Origin: Bradyrhizobium barranii subsp. barranii
Lineage (GTDB): Bacteria > Pseudomonadota > Alphaproteobacteria > Rhizobiales > Xanthobacteraceae
Direction of reading: 5' to 3'
DNA: 64,000 bases
NCBI RefSeq assembly: GCF_017565645.3
Contig: NZ_CP086136.1
Coordinates: 10,275,501-10,339,500 of the forward strand
Under the pieces are notes generated by a model that was given only the letters and a program-made list of their open reading frames with translations, made no database searches and had not been told where the DNA came from. Made by a program: the position numbers and the translations under genes. Shown here piece after piece: positions 32,931 through 43,319 of the stretch (positions within the stretch are counted from its first letter, which is position 1; the number at the start of each line of letters is the position of its first letter).

Positions 32931-33078
32931 GTCGTCCCTGCGAACGCAGGGACCCATAACCACAAGGAGCCGTTTGGCGCGGACCAGTGGCTCGGTACGC
33001 CCACCGCCGACAACCGACAGATCACGCGGTATGGGTCCCTGCGCCCCGTGCGCAATTGCGCACTAGGCAGGGACGACA
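32931..33078. repeat. Palindromic intergenic repeat (GTCGTCCCTGCG family), copy 1
   Basis: GTCGTCCCTGCGAACGCAGG at the left and CAGGGACGACAGC at the right are inverted, with inner GGGACCCATA/TATGGGTCCC. A GTGCGCAATTGCGCAC palindrome (33048-33063) is inserted in the right arm. Copies at 34271-34436, 41852-42000 and 51239-51379. It fills most of the 32881-33239 gap; nothing else is seen there. Confidence 0.85.
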
Positions 33079-33239
33079 GCGGAGATGGAGGTGGCCTCAC
33101 CCCGCTACCGGCGCTTTCTGCGTTCGCTGCTACTTTTCATTAAAATTCTCAGGCCGCCCTTAGTCGGATCGCATCAACTCTTTTCCATCATGCCGCTCAA
33201 GACCACCCGCGCCGTCCGCGGAATTGGAGGAGAGTGCCA

Positions 33240-33485
33240 ATGCATCCGCGCCGACATGCCCGCGTGAAACCGTCCGGGCTGGTGTCCCGCCAGGCCAAGA
33301 TCATCACCGACCCGCGCGCGCCGGTGATCCCCTGCACGCTGATCGACTACTCGCCCGGCGGCGCCTGCGTCGATCTCGGCGGGCAGGTGAATATCCCCGA
33401 CAGGTTCGAACTGCTCCACGTCAACACCAAGAAGCGCTGCCGCATCGCCTGGAAGCGCGGCTCGCGGATCGGCGTGGTGTTTTAG
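33240..33485 (+). CDS. PilZ-domain protein
   Basis: 81 residues: HPRRHARVKPSG at the N-terminus carries the RxxxR of PilZ, and CTLIDYSPGGACVDL contains the (D/N)xSxxG motif, so binding of cyclic di-GMP is likely. WKRGSRIGVVF ends the domain. The ATG at 33240 follows GGAGGAG with good spacing; the GTG at 33234 would overlap the Shine-Dalgarno. Confidence 0.87.
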   Translation: MHPRRHARVKPSGLVSRQAKIITDPRAPVIPCTLIDYSPGGACVDLGGQVNIPDRFELLHVNTKKRCRIAWKRGSRIGVVF

Positions 33486-33530
33486 CGGTGCTCAACGCAG
33501 CTGAATAATGCCGCTGAGCATTCCGCTCTG

Positions 33531-33688
33531 CTCCCTCCCCCCTTGCGGGGGAGGGTTGGGGAGAGGGGTGGCCCAGCAAAAGGTCTTGGCTGCGTGCGAG
33601 GTGACGCAACAGAGGCTCGCTTCATTCGATAGCGCGTGCCGTGTGGCTACCCCTCTCCCTAGCCCTCCCCCGCAAGGGGGGAGGGAAC
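33531..33688. repeat. Long hairpin repeat (CTCCCTCCCCC family)
   Basis: CTCCCTCCCCCCTTGCGGGG at the left faces CCCCCGCAAGGGGGGAGGG at the right, with GGGGAGAGGGGTGG/CTACCCCTCTCCCTAG inner arms. Related in form to 25415-25575. It lies between the convergent PilZ and membrane-protein genes. Confidence 0.8.
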
Positions 33689-33730
33689 GCGGTGTGCTTG
33701 TGGCGCGACCTTTTCCAACAGCTGTCGTAG

Positions 33731-34138
33731 CTACGCCCGCATCCTGGCTTTCGTGCCGGCGACGATCTGCATGGCGACGCCGGCGATCCAGCCGAACAAA
33801 GCGAGCCAGGTCCACGCCAGGTGCGGCTCGAGGCGGAGCACGATGACGCCGACGGAGGCGAGCGCGGTCAGCGTGGCGCAGAGTGTGCCGGCGGCGCTGA
33901 GGAATTCCGCGGCGTCGATCGCGCTGTGCGCGTCGTCGAAGGGCAGCTGCGGCGTGTCGATGCCGAGATAGAAGCCGACGAAGCCGAGCAGCATCATCAG
34001 CAGCAGGAAGCCCTGCGTGGTCAGCGGGGCGATCGACGATCCCACATAGGCGCCGACGAACAGCCCGCACGCCGCGCCTGCCATCGCGAGGCCCACGCGC
34101 TCGAAAACGTGGGCAGTCTTGCGAACACGAAACCGCAT
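33731..34138 (-). CDS. Small membrane protein of unknown function
   Basis: 135 residues with four hydrophobic segments (about 15-32 LAMAGAACGLFVGAYVG, 42-60, 80-102 and 110-128). No motif is recognised. The start ATG at 34138 lies at the beginning of a basic, positive N-terminus (MRFRVRKTAHVFERVG). It is flanked by two palindromic repeats and has no obvious operon partner. Confidence 0.65.
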   Translation of the reverse strand: MRFRVRKTAHVFERVGLAMAGAACGLFVGAYVGSSIAPLTTQGFLLLMMLLGFVGFYLGIDTPQLPFDDAHSAIDAAEFLSAAGTLCATLTALASVGVIVLRLEPHLAWTWLALFGWIAGVAMQIVAGTKARMRA

Positions 34139-34270
34139 GGCGGGCCTCCCTGAGGAGTTGGGTGCGCGAGAGGGTAGGCCAGTTTTGCGGTGCGTGGAAG
34201 GTGAGGAGAGTTACGGATGCGTGAGGGCGCGGGATAGTGAGGGCACGATGGCCCGCGCTGCCCCCACCGC

Positions 34271-34436
34271 TGTCGTCCCGGACAAGCGAAGCGCAGATCC
34301 GGGATCACCACAGGGAGAGATTTGGCGAGGACTTTAAGTTGTGCAGTGGCAACTCATACCGCGCATTATAGTGAGATCACGCGGTATGGGTCCCTGCGCC
34401 CCGTGCGCAATTGCGCACTAGGCAGGGACGACAGTT
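34271..34436. repeat. Palindromic intergenic repeat (GTCGTCCCTGCG family), copy 2, composite
   Basis: The right half (ATGGGTCCCTGCGCCCCGTG to GCAGGGACGACAG) is near-identical to copy 1 and includes GTGCGCAATTGCGCAC at 34403-34418. The left half (GTCGTCCCGGACAAGC) has diverged. It fills most of the 34139-34460 gap. Confidence 0.75.
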
Positions 34437-34460
34437 GTAATTGCAGCGCCCTCTCGCGCC

Positions 34461-35573
<1,113 letters not shown>

Positions 35574-35768
35574 GCGGGGAGTTCCGGGGGATGGAGGAAT
35601 GGAAGCGATTGCATGAAGTTTAGTAGCCCTACGGCGAATTGCCAGCTGCGCGGCGGACATGCCCGCCCGCGGCGCCATGCATTGCGCGCGTCATATGATC
35701 ACAAGGCGGAGATGCCCCGGTTGTCGCCGAAAACTCCGCTGTCATCCTGGGGCACGCGCTTCGCGCCC

Positions 35769-36470
35769 CTACTCCAGCTCCTCGAACCTGCCCGGCACGG
35801 GCTTGCCCATGCGGATGCGGCCGTCGGGCAACAGCTCGCCATCGGCTTCGGCCGAGAACTGGATCGTGTTGCCGCCGCCGTCGCGCTTGCTGACCTTGCC
35901 GAGCGGCCCGAGCTTGTCGGCGAGCGCGGTGTCGTCGAGCACGAACACGCGGTACTCGGTGAGGTGAAAACGGCGCGGCGCCTGCCATGTCAGCGCGGGC
36001 ACGGATGTGCGCATGTCGCCGTCGGTCTTGATGTCGACGCTGTGGCCGGTCACGTCGCGGAACAGATCCGGCCCGGCGACCAGCCGCGCGCGGCCGCCGT
36101 CGATGGCGTAGAGATTCAGCGTGACGATATGGCGCTCGCTGCGGAACGAGACCGCGACGGTGCGCGAGTCCTGCGACCAGGCGGCGTGGAAGGCATCCGG
36201 CGCCGAGTCCAGAATGTTGTCGTCGTTGACATTGTCGAGCGTCATCAGCTGACGATGGCCGGGCTCAGCCATCAGGTAGATACGAAAGCCTTCGCTCCCG
36301 GACTCGCCGCCGCCATGGGCTGCGACGGACAGCTTCCCGTTCGGCGCACGGCCGCCCTGGATGATGGCGTATTCGTTCTTTCCATACCGATGCTCGGCCG
36401 TGGCGAAGGCCGGCGACAGCGCGGCGAGCGTGAAAATGAGGGCGAGGGCGAGGATGGCGCGGCAGGGCAT
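35769..36470 (-). CDS. Exported protein of unknown function
   Basis: About 233 residues from MPCRAILALALIFTLAALSP, a Sec signal ending near AFATAEH. The mature part reads like a beta-propeller or beta-sandwich repeat (YGKNEYAIIQGGRAP, FRIYLMAEPGHRQ, HAAWSQDSRTVAVSFR). No family is assigned. It follows the phytase-like gene by 31 bases on the same strand and may be part of the same unit. The frame reaches 36560, but 36470 is the natural signal start. Confidence 0.7.
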   Translation of the reverse strand: MPCRAILALALIFTLAALSPAFATAEHRYGKNEYAIIQGGRAPNGKLSVAAHGGGESGSEGFRIYLMAEPGHRQLMTLDNVNDDNILDSAPDAFHAAWSQDSRTVAVSFRSERHIVTLNLYAIDGGRARLVAGPDLFRDVTGHSVDIKTDGDMRTSVPALTWQAPRRFHLTEYRVFVLDDTALADKLGPLGKVSKRDGGGNTIQFSAEADGELLPDGRIRMGKPVPGRFEELE

Positions 36471-36501
36471 GACGGTTTGTCGGAGAAGGGCGAGCGGACG
36501 T

Positions 36502-37572
36502 TCACTCCACCAGCGTGAACTGCAGCAGCAGGGTGCGCTGGAGCATCGAGAAATTGTCATCCGACACCAGCGTCAGCACAGTCTCGCCCTCGGGCGTGAC
36601 GTGGGCGTCGATGCCTTCCATGTTGTCGACCTCGTGGCCGAGATCGGCGGCGAACAGCGCAGGGCCGTCGACCAGCGCGTTGGGCGCGATGGATTTCAGG
36701 GGGATCGACCGAATGCGGATGTTGATGCCGGTGAACCAGGAGAATTTGCGTTCGAGGATGAGAAGCTCGCCGGACGGCAGCAGCACGGCATCGCTGATGT
36801 CGAATTTTTCGGTGCGGCGGACGCTGAACTGGCCGGGCGACGGACCGCCGATCAGGAACGCGACCAGATTGCCGTCGGCATCCAGCCCGCGCTCGGAGAA
36901 GGCGATCAGGGTGCCTGCCAGCGGCTGGCCTTTCGGCACGACGACCATCGCTTCGAGCCCCTTGTTGGAGGGCAGCTTGCGCACGGCGGGCGGCGTCGGC
37001 AACACCTCGCCGCGGGCGCGCGTGCCGCCTTTGGCGAAATCGAAGCGCAGGATCTGGTTGACGCGCTCAAGCCCGACATAAACGACATTGCCGTCGCGCG
37101 CGAGCGACTCGGTGTCGTACCAGAACCGCTTCTCCGTGATCGGCCGGCCCTCGGAATTGAGCATCGGGGACGCCTCGACGTCGTCGAGCCCGATCATCTT
37201 GCCGCCGGAATAGCGGATGCTGCCGGTGAACCAGCCGCCCTGGTCGGAGATCGCGAGGAAGCGCTCGCCCTTCGCATCGAGCCGGATGGCGGACAGGCCG
37301 CCGAAGCCGCGATAGGGCGAGGTCAGCACCAGGCCGCTGCGATATTGCAGCTGACCGAAGCGCACGCGCGAGCGGTCGCGCGGCTCGAAATTGGGAATCG
37401 GCCGCGCGTTCACCTCGACGCTGACCGGCTCGGTGACGGCGTGCTCGATCTGCGCGGTGCGCGGCGGCGGCTCGGTCGTCGGCTGCGCCTGCGCCAGTCG
37501 GGAGAGTGCGAGAGTGGAAAATCCCGCCGCCGCGTGGCCAAGAAAGCTGCGGCGGGACGATTGCGCGCTCAC
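36502..37572 (-). CDS. Esterase-like activity of phytase family protein, Tat-exported
   Basis: 356 residues. [20 protein letters not shown] is a twin-arginine signal. The phytase-like domain follows ([55 protein letters not shown]), the pattern of the family named for esterase-like activity of phytase. It acts in the periplasm; the substrate is not known. Its ATG overlaps the cobT stop (37569-37572), so it is coupled to cobT, although no shared function is obvious. Confidence 0.88.
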   Translation of the reverse strand: MSAQSSRRSFLGHAAAGFSTLALSRLAQAQPTTEPPPRTAQIEHAVTEPVSVEVNARPIPNFEPRDRSRVRFGQLQYRSGLVLTSPYRGFGGLSAIRLDAKGERFLAISDQGGWFTGSIRYSGGKMIGLDDVEASPMLNSEGRPITEKRFWYDTESLARDGNVVYVGLERVNQILRFDFAKGGTRARGEVLPTPPAVRKLPSNKGLEAMVVVPKGQPLAGTLIAFSERGLDADGNLVAFLIGGPSPGQFSVRRTEKFDISDAVLLPSGELLILERKFSWFTGINIRIRSIPLKSIAPNALVDGPALFAADLGHEVDNMEGIDAHVTPEGETVLTLVSDDNFSMLQRTLLLQFTLVE

Positions 37573-39476
37573 GAATGCAATTTGCGTCGCGGGCGACCGG
37601 CCTGATGCGTGGGCGCGGTGTTGGTCTCGCTGAACAGCTCGGCGAGCTTCTCGGTGATGGCACCGCCGAGCTCTTCGGCATCCACGATCGTCACCGCGCG
37701 GCGATAGTAGCGCGTCACGTCATGGCCGATGCCGATCGCGATCAGCTCGACCGGCGAGCGGGTCTCGATCTCCTCGATGATGTGGCGCAGGTGCCGCTCG
37801 AGATAGTTGCCGGGATTGACCGACAGCGTGGAATCGTCGACCGGCGCACCGTCGGAGATCATCATCAGGATCTTGCGCTGCTCGGGCCGGCCGAGCAGGC
37901 GCTTGTGCGCCCAATCCAGCGCCTCGCCGTCGATGTTCTCCTTCAGCAGACCCTCGCGCATCATCAGGCCGAGATTCTTCCGCGCGCGGCGCCAGGGGGC
38001 GTCGGCGGACTTGTAGATGATGTGACGGAGATCGTTGAGGCGGCCGGGATTGGCCGGCTTGCCGGCGGCAAGCCACGCCTCGCGCGATTGCCCGCCCTTC
38101 CAGGCGCGCGTGGTGAAGCCGAGGATCTCGACCTTGACGCCGCAACGCTCCAGCGTGCGCGCCAGGATGTCGGCGCAGGTCGCGGCGACCGTGATCGGGC
38201 GGCCGCGCATCGAGCCGGAATTGTCGAGCAGCAGCGTCACCACGGTGTCGCGGAACGTCGCCTCCTTCTCGTGCATGAAGGACAGCGGGTGATAGGGATC
38301 GGTCACCACGCGGGACAGCCGTGCGGGATCCAGAATGCCCTCTTCGAGATCGAAGTCCCAGGCGCGGTTCTGCTGCGCCATCAAGCGCCTCTGAAGGCGG
38401 TTGGCGAGGCGGGCGACGATGCCCTGCAGATGCGCGAGCTGCTTGTCGAGATAGGCGCGCAGGCGCTCCAGCTCGTCATGGTCGCAGAGGTCTTCGGCCG
38501 CGATGACCTCGTCGAATTTCGGCGCGAAGGCATGATATTCCGGCCCGCGCGGCTCGTTCTTGCCGTGCGCGTTCGGACGCGTCGCCTCGCCCGGCGTCTC
38601 GTCGTCGCCGAGCTCGCCGTCGTCGAACGTGTCGGAGGTCGAGGCCTGCGCGCTTTCCATCGCGCTCTCGCTCATCTCTTCGCTGGAGGCCTGCGCCTGG
38701 TCGGCGCTCATCTCCTGCGCGGCGTCGGAATCGGGCGAGCCTTCGGCGCCGGACTGGTCGTTGTCGCCGTCGCGGTTTTCCTCGTCGTCATCGTTGTCTT
38801 CGCTGTCGGCGCTGCGCTCGTCGCCGAGTTCGAGCGCGGTCAGCAGGTCATGCACGGCGTCGCCGAACCTGGTCTGGTCCTCGACCAGGCCATCGAGCCG
38901 GTCGAGCCGCTTGCCGATCTTGTCCTCGAGAATGGGCCGCCAGAGATCGACCATCTTCTTCGCCGCCGTGGGCGGCGCCATGCCGGTCAGGCGCTCGCGC
39001 ACCAGCATCGCCAGCGCATCCGCCAGCGGCGCATCGGCACGGTCGGTGATTTCGTCGAACTTGCCGCGATGGAAATGATCGTCGAGCATCGCGCTGAGGT
39101 TTTTCGCAACGCCCGCCATGCGGCGCGCGCCGATCGCCTCGACGCGGGCCTGCTCGACCGCCTCGAACACGCCGCGCGCCTGCGGATTGCCGGGCATCAG
39201 CTTGCGATGCAGCTTTGCATCGTGACAGGCGATCTTGAGCGCGATGGAGTCGGCGTGGCCGCGCACGATCGCAGCGTCACGCTTGGTCATCTTGCGCGCG
39301 GGCTCGGGCAGCCGCGCTTTGCCCGGCGCCAGACCAGGGCGCTCGGCAGCAAAACTGACCTCGAGCTCCGGCGACTTCGCGATCGCCTTCAGGCAGGAGG
39401 CCACCGAGCGCTTGAACGGCTCGGTCGGGGCTTCCTTGGTGTTACGGAATTTGGAGTTGGATGATGATGTGCTCAT
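37569..39476 (-). CDS. cobT: Aerobic cobaltochelatase subunit CobT
   Basis: About 635 residues from [19 protein letters not shown]. The N-terminal CobT domain is followed by a very acidic region ([17 protein letters not shown] and neighbours, about 210-310) and a C-terminal von Willebrand A domain with the MIDAS motif [11 protein letters not shown]. With CobN and CobS it inserts cobalt into hydrogenobyrinate diamide in aerobic B12 synthesis. The start at 39476 overlaps the GNAT stop in ATGA; the frame is open to 39719 but that stretch is antisense-like and belongs to the GNAT gene. CobS lies just upstream. Confidence 0.94.
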   Translation of the reverse strand: MSTSSSNSKFRNTKEAPTEPFKRSVASCLKAIAKSPELEVSFAAERPGLAPGKARLPEPARKMTKRDAAIVRGHADSIALKIACHDAKLHRKLMPGNPQARGVFEAVEQARVEAIGARRMAGVAKNLSAMLDDHFHRGKFDEITDRADAPLADALAMLVRERLTGMAPPTAAKKMVDLWRPILEDKIGKRLDRLDGLVEDQTRFGDAVHDLLTALELGDERSADSEDNDDDEENRDGDNDQSGAEGSPDSDAAQEMSADQAQASSEEMSESAMESAQASTSDTFDDGELGDDETPGEATRPNAHGKNEPRGPEYHAFAPKFDEVIAAEDLCDHDELERLRAYLDKQLAHLQGIVARLANRLQRRLMAQQNRAWDFDLEEGILDPARLSRVVTDPYHPLSFMHEKEATFRDTVVTLLLDNSGSMRGRPITVAATCADILARTLERCGVKVEILGFTTRAWKGGQSREAWLAAGKPANPGRLNDLRHIIYKSADAPWRRARKNLGLMMREGLLKENIDGEALDWAHKRLLGRPEQRKILMMISDGAPVDDSTLSVNPGNYLERHLRHIIEEIETRSPVELIAIGIGHDVTRYYRRAVTIVDAEELGGAITEKLAELFSETNTAPTHQAGRPRRKLHS

Positions 39477-39883
39477 AGCGACTTCGTAAACGAGTGGCGC
39501 GTCACGCCGCCGGGATAGCCCTTGAGGGTGCCGAACTCCTCGTACCCGCAGGAACGATAGAAGCCCGGCGCCTGGAAACTCATCGTGTCGACATGGGCCT
39601 GGATCGCGCCCTGCCGTCTTGCCTCGTCCTCGATCGCCGCGATCAGCTTCGTGCCAAGACCCTTGCCGCGCTGCTTCTGGTCGATCCAGAAGTACTGGAT
39701 GAACAGAACCGTGGCCCACAGGTGTCCGACGATGCCGCCGACGATCTTGCCGCGGTCTTTCAGCGAGACCGCGATGCTCCTGACCTTCTGCTTCCCGAAC
39801 TGCTCGTCGTTATAGGCGCCGAGCCCGGCGAGCACAGCCTTCTTGGTGGTCCCAATGGTGCGCTCGACGGTGATGTTTGGCAT
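39473..39883 (-). CDS. GNAT-family acetyltransferase between cobS and cobT
   Basis: 136 residues. [20 protein letters not shown] is motif A of GNAT proteins (RGxGxG-type acetyl-CoA pyrophosphate loop) and [19 protein letters not shown] is motif B. It starts 3 bases after the cobS stop and ends overlapping the cobT ATG, so the three are in one translationally coupled run. Its acetyl acceptor is unknown; a link to cobaltochelatase is only suggested by position. Confidence 0.88.
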   Translation of the reverse strand: MPNITVERTIGTTKKAVLAGLGAYNDEQFGKQKVRSIAVSLKDRGKIVGGIVGHLWATVLFIQYFWIDQKQRGKGLGTKLIAAIEDEARRQGAIQAHVDTMSFQAPGFYRSCGYEEFGTLKGYPGGVTRHSFTKSL

Positions 39884-39886
39884 GGT

Positions 39887-40885
39887 CTAGCTGAGCGCCA
39901 CGTTGACCGCCGATTCCGGCAGCTCCGCGTTGAAGCAGCGCTGGTAGAACTCGGCGACCAGGGGACGCTCGAGCTCGTCGCACTTGTTGAGGAAGGTGAC
40001 CCGGAACGCGAAGCCGATATCGCCGAAGATATCGGCGTTCTCCGCCCAGGTGATCACCGTGCGCGGGCTCATCACCGTCGACAGATCGCCATTGGCGAAG
40101 GCGTTGCGGGTGAGATCGGCGAGGCGAACCATCTTGTTGACGATGTCGCGGCCCTCCTGGGTGCGATAGTGCTTGGCCTTGGCCAGCACGATCTCCACTT
40201 CCTCATCATGGGCGAGATAGTTCAGCGTGGTGACGATCGACCAGCGGTCCATCTGGCCCTGGTTGATCTGCTGGGTGCCGTGATAGAGGCCCGAGGTGTC
40301 GCCGAGGCCGACCGTGTTGGCGGTCGAAAACATGCGGAACGCCGGATGCGGCTTGATCACCTTGTTCTGGTCGAGCAGCGTCAGGCGTCCGGAGACTTCC
40401 AGCACGCGCTGGATCACGAACATCACGTCGGGACGGCCGGCGTCGTATTCGTCGAACACCAGCGCGATGTTGTGCTGGAGCGCCCAGGGCAAAATGCCGT
40501 CGCGGAATTCGGTGACCTGCTTGCCGTCGCGGACCACGATGGAGTCCTTGCCGACGAGGTCGATACGGCTGATGTGGCTGTCGAGGTTGACGCGCACGCA
40601 GGGCCAGTTTAGGCGGGCAGCGACCTGCTCGATATGGGTGGATTTGCCGGTGCCGTGATAGCCGGTCACCATCACGCGGCGGTTGCGGGCGAAACCGGCG
40701 AGAATGGCAAGCGTGGTGGCACGGTCGAAGCGGTAATCAGAATCGACTTCGGGCACATGAGGATCGACTTCGGAATAGGCCGGGACTTCAAGATCGCTGT
40801 CGATCCCGAACACCTGGCGCACCGACACCTTCATGTCGGGCAGACCGGAAATTTCCTCAACTTTGGACAGAGCGGCGGTCGTCAT
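39887..40885 (-). CDS. cobS: Aerobic cobaltochelatase subunit CobS
   Basis: 332 residues. The AAA+ Walker [10 protein letters not shown] is at about 75-83, Walker B is in [14 protein letters not shown], and the sensor and arginine-finger region follows ([20 protein letters not shown]). CobS is the MoxR-like ATPase that drives cobalt insertion with CobT and CobN. The start at 40885 ([14 protein letters not shown]) is the standard CobS start. The leader 40886-41182 shows no B12 riboswitch that I can recognise. Confidence 0.95.
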   Translation of the reverse strand: MTTAALSKVEEISGLPDMKVSVRQVFGIDSDLEVPAYSEVDPHVPEVDSDYRFDRATTLAILAGFARNRRVMVTGYHGTGKSTHIEQVAARLNWPCVRVNLDSHISRIDLVGKDSIVVRDGKQVTEFRDGILPWALQHNIALVFDEYDAGRPDVMFVIQRVLEVSGRLTLLDQNKVIKPHPAFRMFSTANTVGLGDTSGLYHGTQQINQGQMDRWSIVTTLNYLAHDEEVEIVLAKAKHYRTQEGRDIVNKMVRLADLTRNAFANGDLSTVMSPRTVITWAENADIFGDIGFAFRVTFLNKCDELERPLVAEFYQRCFNAELPESAVNVALS

Positions 40886-41182
40886 CAATCCTCCGAGGCC
40901 CCGGGCGATCCCGAGACCAGTTATTTGCACGTTGGCTGCGGCTGGGTGCGGTTGCGAACTTATCAGAGACAACGTGCCGGCAGAAGCCCGCGCCCCAATC
41001 AAAGTTCCATTGTCTTTTCATTTAGATAGGCAAGGAACGCGATTTTTGGAGGGCTGCCTTGCGAATCGCGCTCGAATTTCGGGCGGGAGGCGTGGCCTGC
41101 CCACGCGAATGGCACTTTTACCGCGTGCACCTACTTATGTAGGGTCCGAACCCCGTTGCTCCAGCCCCCCACGAAAGACGAC

Positions 41183-41842
41183 GTGACGTCCTTTCTCGAT
41201 CCCCTCATATCCTTCGTTTCAGCCCATGTATGGCTGGCCTATCTGACCCTGTTCCTGGCGGCGCTGCTCGAAGCCGTTCCGGTGGTGGGATCGGTGATCC
41301 CCGGCTCGACCATCATTCTGGCGCTGAGCGCGCCGGTTCCAGGCGGGGAATTGAAGCTGCAATGGGTGCTGCTGGCGGCGGCAATCGGCGCCGTGCTGGG
41401 CGACGGCTCGGCCTACTGGATCGGGCACCGGCGGCAGCGCGAAATCCTCAACACCTGGCCGCTGACCAACTATCCGCGGGTGGTTGCCGAGAGCGAAAGC
41501 TTCTTCCACCGCTTCGGTACCTGGGCCGTGTTCTTCGCCCGTTTCGTGCCGCCGATCCGCGCCTTCGTGCCCGTCACCGCCGGCGCGCTGGGGATGACCC
41601 CCGCGAAGTTTTATGCCGTGAATATCCCGGCGATCCTGGTCTGGGCTCCCGCGCATGTGCTGCCGGGCGTGCTGGCGGTATCGGCCTTTCACCAATATTT
41701 CGGCGTGCCGCACCATGGGCATCCGTTCAAGCACATCTGGATCTTGATGGTGGTGACCGTGGCGATCATCGGCGGCCTTGGCATCTGGTACTACCGCCGC
41801 CGGCAGAACGGCCTCGCCGCGACGTCCAAGCCGCGGGCTTAG
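41183..41842 (+). CDS. DedA-family membrane protein
   Basis: About 219 residues from a GTG. The SNARE-associated (DedA) domain carries PGSTIILALSA, the GDGSAYWIGHRRQREIL loop and the FARFVPPIRAFVPVTAGALG motif, whose arginines are typical of DedA proteins. Four to five membrane helices. The family acts in membrane lipid transport and membrane potential. The frame extends to 41156 but the GTG at 41183 matches the usual start of the family. Confidence 0.88.
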   Translation: MTSFLDPLISFVSAHVWLAYLTLFLAALLEAVPVVGSVIPGSTIILALSAPVPGGELKLQWVLLAAAIGAVLGDGSAYWIGHRRQREILNTWPLTNYPRVVAESESFFHRFGTWAVFFARFVPPIRAFVPVTAGALGMTPAKFYAVNIPAILVWAPAHVLPGVLAVSAFHQYFGVPHHGHPFKHIWILMVVTVAIIGGLGIWYYRRRQNGLAATSKPRA

Positions 41843-41851
41843 TGCGCCGGT

Positions 41852-42000
41852 GTCGTCCCTGCCTAGTGCGCAATTGCGCACGGGGCGCAGGGACCCATAC
41901 CGCGTGATCTATCGATTGCGACCGGCGGGAGTACCGAACGACCAGTCGTCGCCAAACCGCTCCCTGGGGTTATGGGTCCCTGCGTTCGCAGGGACGACAG
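41852..42000. repeat. Palindromic intergenic repeat (GTCGTCCCTGCG family), copy 3
   Basis: GTCGTCCCTGC at the left faces GCAGGGACGACAG at the right. Here the GTGCGCAATTGCGCAC palindrome (41866-41881) is in the left arm, the opposite of copies 1 and 2. It lies between the convergent DedA and citrate synthase genes. Confidence 0.85.
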
Positions 42001-42028
42001 CGGAGGACGACGCGCTCGCAGAGAGATT

Positions 42029-43240
42029 CTAACTAGCCCTTCGTCCCGGCGCCGGTCCGACATAGCGCGCCCGCGGGCGGATCAGCTTGCCGAACTGCAA
42101 TTGCTCGCTGGCGTGCGCGATCCAGCCGACGCTGCGGGCCATGGCGAACAGCGCGAGCTCGCTGCCTAGGGGCAGGCGCAGCGCGTGCACGAGGACGGCG
42201 AGCGCGTAGTCGATGTTGACGAGCTCGCCGGTCGCCTCGACGATCCGCTCCGGCACTTCGCGCGTGAATTTGCGCGGCGCGCCGGCACGCGCCAGCGCGT
42301 TCAGCAGCGACTGCGCGCGGGGATCGCCGCGCTTGTAGACGCCGTGGCCGAAGCCGGCAAAGCGCTCACCCAGAGCGACGCGCTCACGGACCATCGGGGC
42401 GACATCGCGATCGACCAGCGCCTTGACGAGCTGCGAGGCCAGCACGCCGGCGCCGCCATGCTTCGGCCCTTTCAACGCGGCGAGGCCGGCGATGACGGAG
42501 TCATAGAGGTTGAGGCCGGTCGATGCCGCGCAGCGCGCGGTGAAGGTCGAGGCGTTCAGTTCGTGATCGGCGAGCAGCACCAGCGCGCGGCGGATGAGGT
42601 CGGGCGCGTGCTTGTTGTCGGGCGCCCAGGCCTTCGCGATCTGCTGGTGCAGCGGCTCGGATGACGGCTCGGCGTTGAGCATGGTCGCGACCAGGAGGCG
42701 GACAATGCGCCCGCCGACCATCGCGCGGCCATCGGGCGCGCGGGTGAAGGCACGGGCGTCCGCGCTGGTCGCGAGCGCCAGCACTGCGATGGCACGGTCG
42801 ATCGGCGCGGCGCGGCGCGCGGCCTCAGCGATCGCGCGCATCTCGTCGGAGATCTGGGGCTGATTGTCCGGCGTGAAGGGATCGACGTCGGAGACGTCCC
42901 ACAGCAGCGTCGCCGTGTGCTCCAGCGTGTCGTTCTCGGCGAGATCGACGCAATTGACGCCGCGGTAGATCGCGCCCTCCTCGGTGATGGTCGAGATCTC
43001 CGTGTCCATGACAGGCAGGTCGGCATCGAAGCTGCGCAGGCCGCGCGGCTCCGGCGACGGCACGCGGCGCTCCTTGAGCGCGCGGACGTCCTCCGCCCGA
43101 TAGCGGTTCTTGCGCGAATCCGGCGTCGGCTCGGAGCGGATCAGGCCACGGCTGACATAGGCGTAGAGCGTGGCCGGCGAGATCGCGAGCTCGGCGGCAG
43201 CTTCCCGGGCCGACAGATAGAGTTCCTCGGAATTATTCAT
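42029..43240 (-). CDS. Citrate synthase-family protein fused to an N-terminal HTH
   Basis: 403 residues. Residues ~8-50 (SAREAAAELAISPATLYAYVSRGLI) are a MerR/excisionase-type HTH; the rest is a citrate synthase fold. Of the catalytic residues, GPKHGGAG and GFGHGVYK keep the histidines and VNIDYALA keeps the aspartate, but the usual GHRVY reads GHGVY here, so an arginine next to the second histidine is lost. It may be an enzyme, a sensor regulator, or both. It is divergent from a second citrate synthase paralogue with only 79 bases between. Confidence 0.88.
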   Translation of the reverse strand: MNNSEELYLSAREAAAELAISPATLYAYVSRGLIRSEPTPDSRKNRYRAEDVRALKERRVPSPEPRGLRSFDADLPVMDTEISTITEEGAIYRGVNCVDLAENDTLEHTATLLWDVSDVDPFTPDNQPQISDEMRAIAEAARRAAPIDRAIAVLALATSADARAFTRAPDGRAMVGGRIVRLLVATMLNAEPSSEPLHQQIAKAWAPDNKHAPDLIRRALVLLADHELNASTFTARCAASTGLNLYDSVIAGLAALKGPKHGGAGVLASQLVKALVDRDVAPMVRERVALGERFAGFGHGVYKRGDPRAQSLLNALARAGAPRKFTREVPERIVEATGELVNIDYALAVLVHALRLPLGSELALFAMARSVGWIAHASEQLQFGKLIRPRARYVGPAPGRRAS

Positions 43241-43241
43241 A

Positions 43242-43271
43242 TTGATTTATGTAATCAAGATTGATCAATCT
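43242..43271. promoter_or_regulatory. Two adjacent palindromes between the divergent citrate synthase genes
   Basis: TTGATT (43242-43247) and AATCAA (43253-43258) form one inverted repeat, and AGATTGATCAATCT at 43258-43271 is a perfect 14-bp palindrome. Both are far richer in A and T than the surroundings. They lie directly upstream of the HTH-citrate synthase start, where its own HTH could bind. Confidence 0.55.
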
Positions 43272-43319
43272 GTCGAGAGGCCTGATTTTCTCCTGGTGCA
43301 GTGCAAAGGAGATTGGGTC

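Noticed and set aside
40886..41182. B12 riboswitch upstream of cobS
   Set aside because: I could see no B12-box or the usual set of stems.
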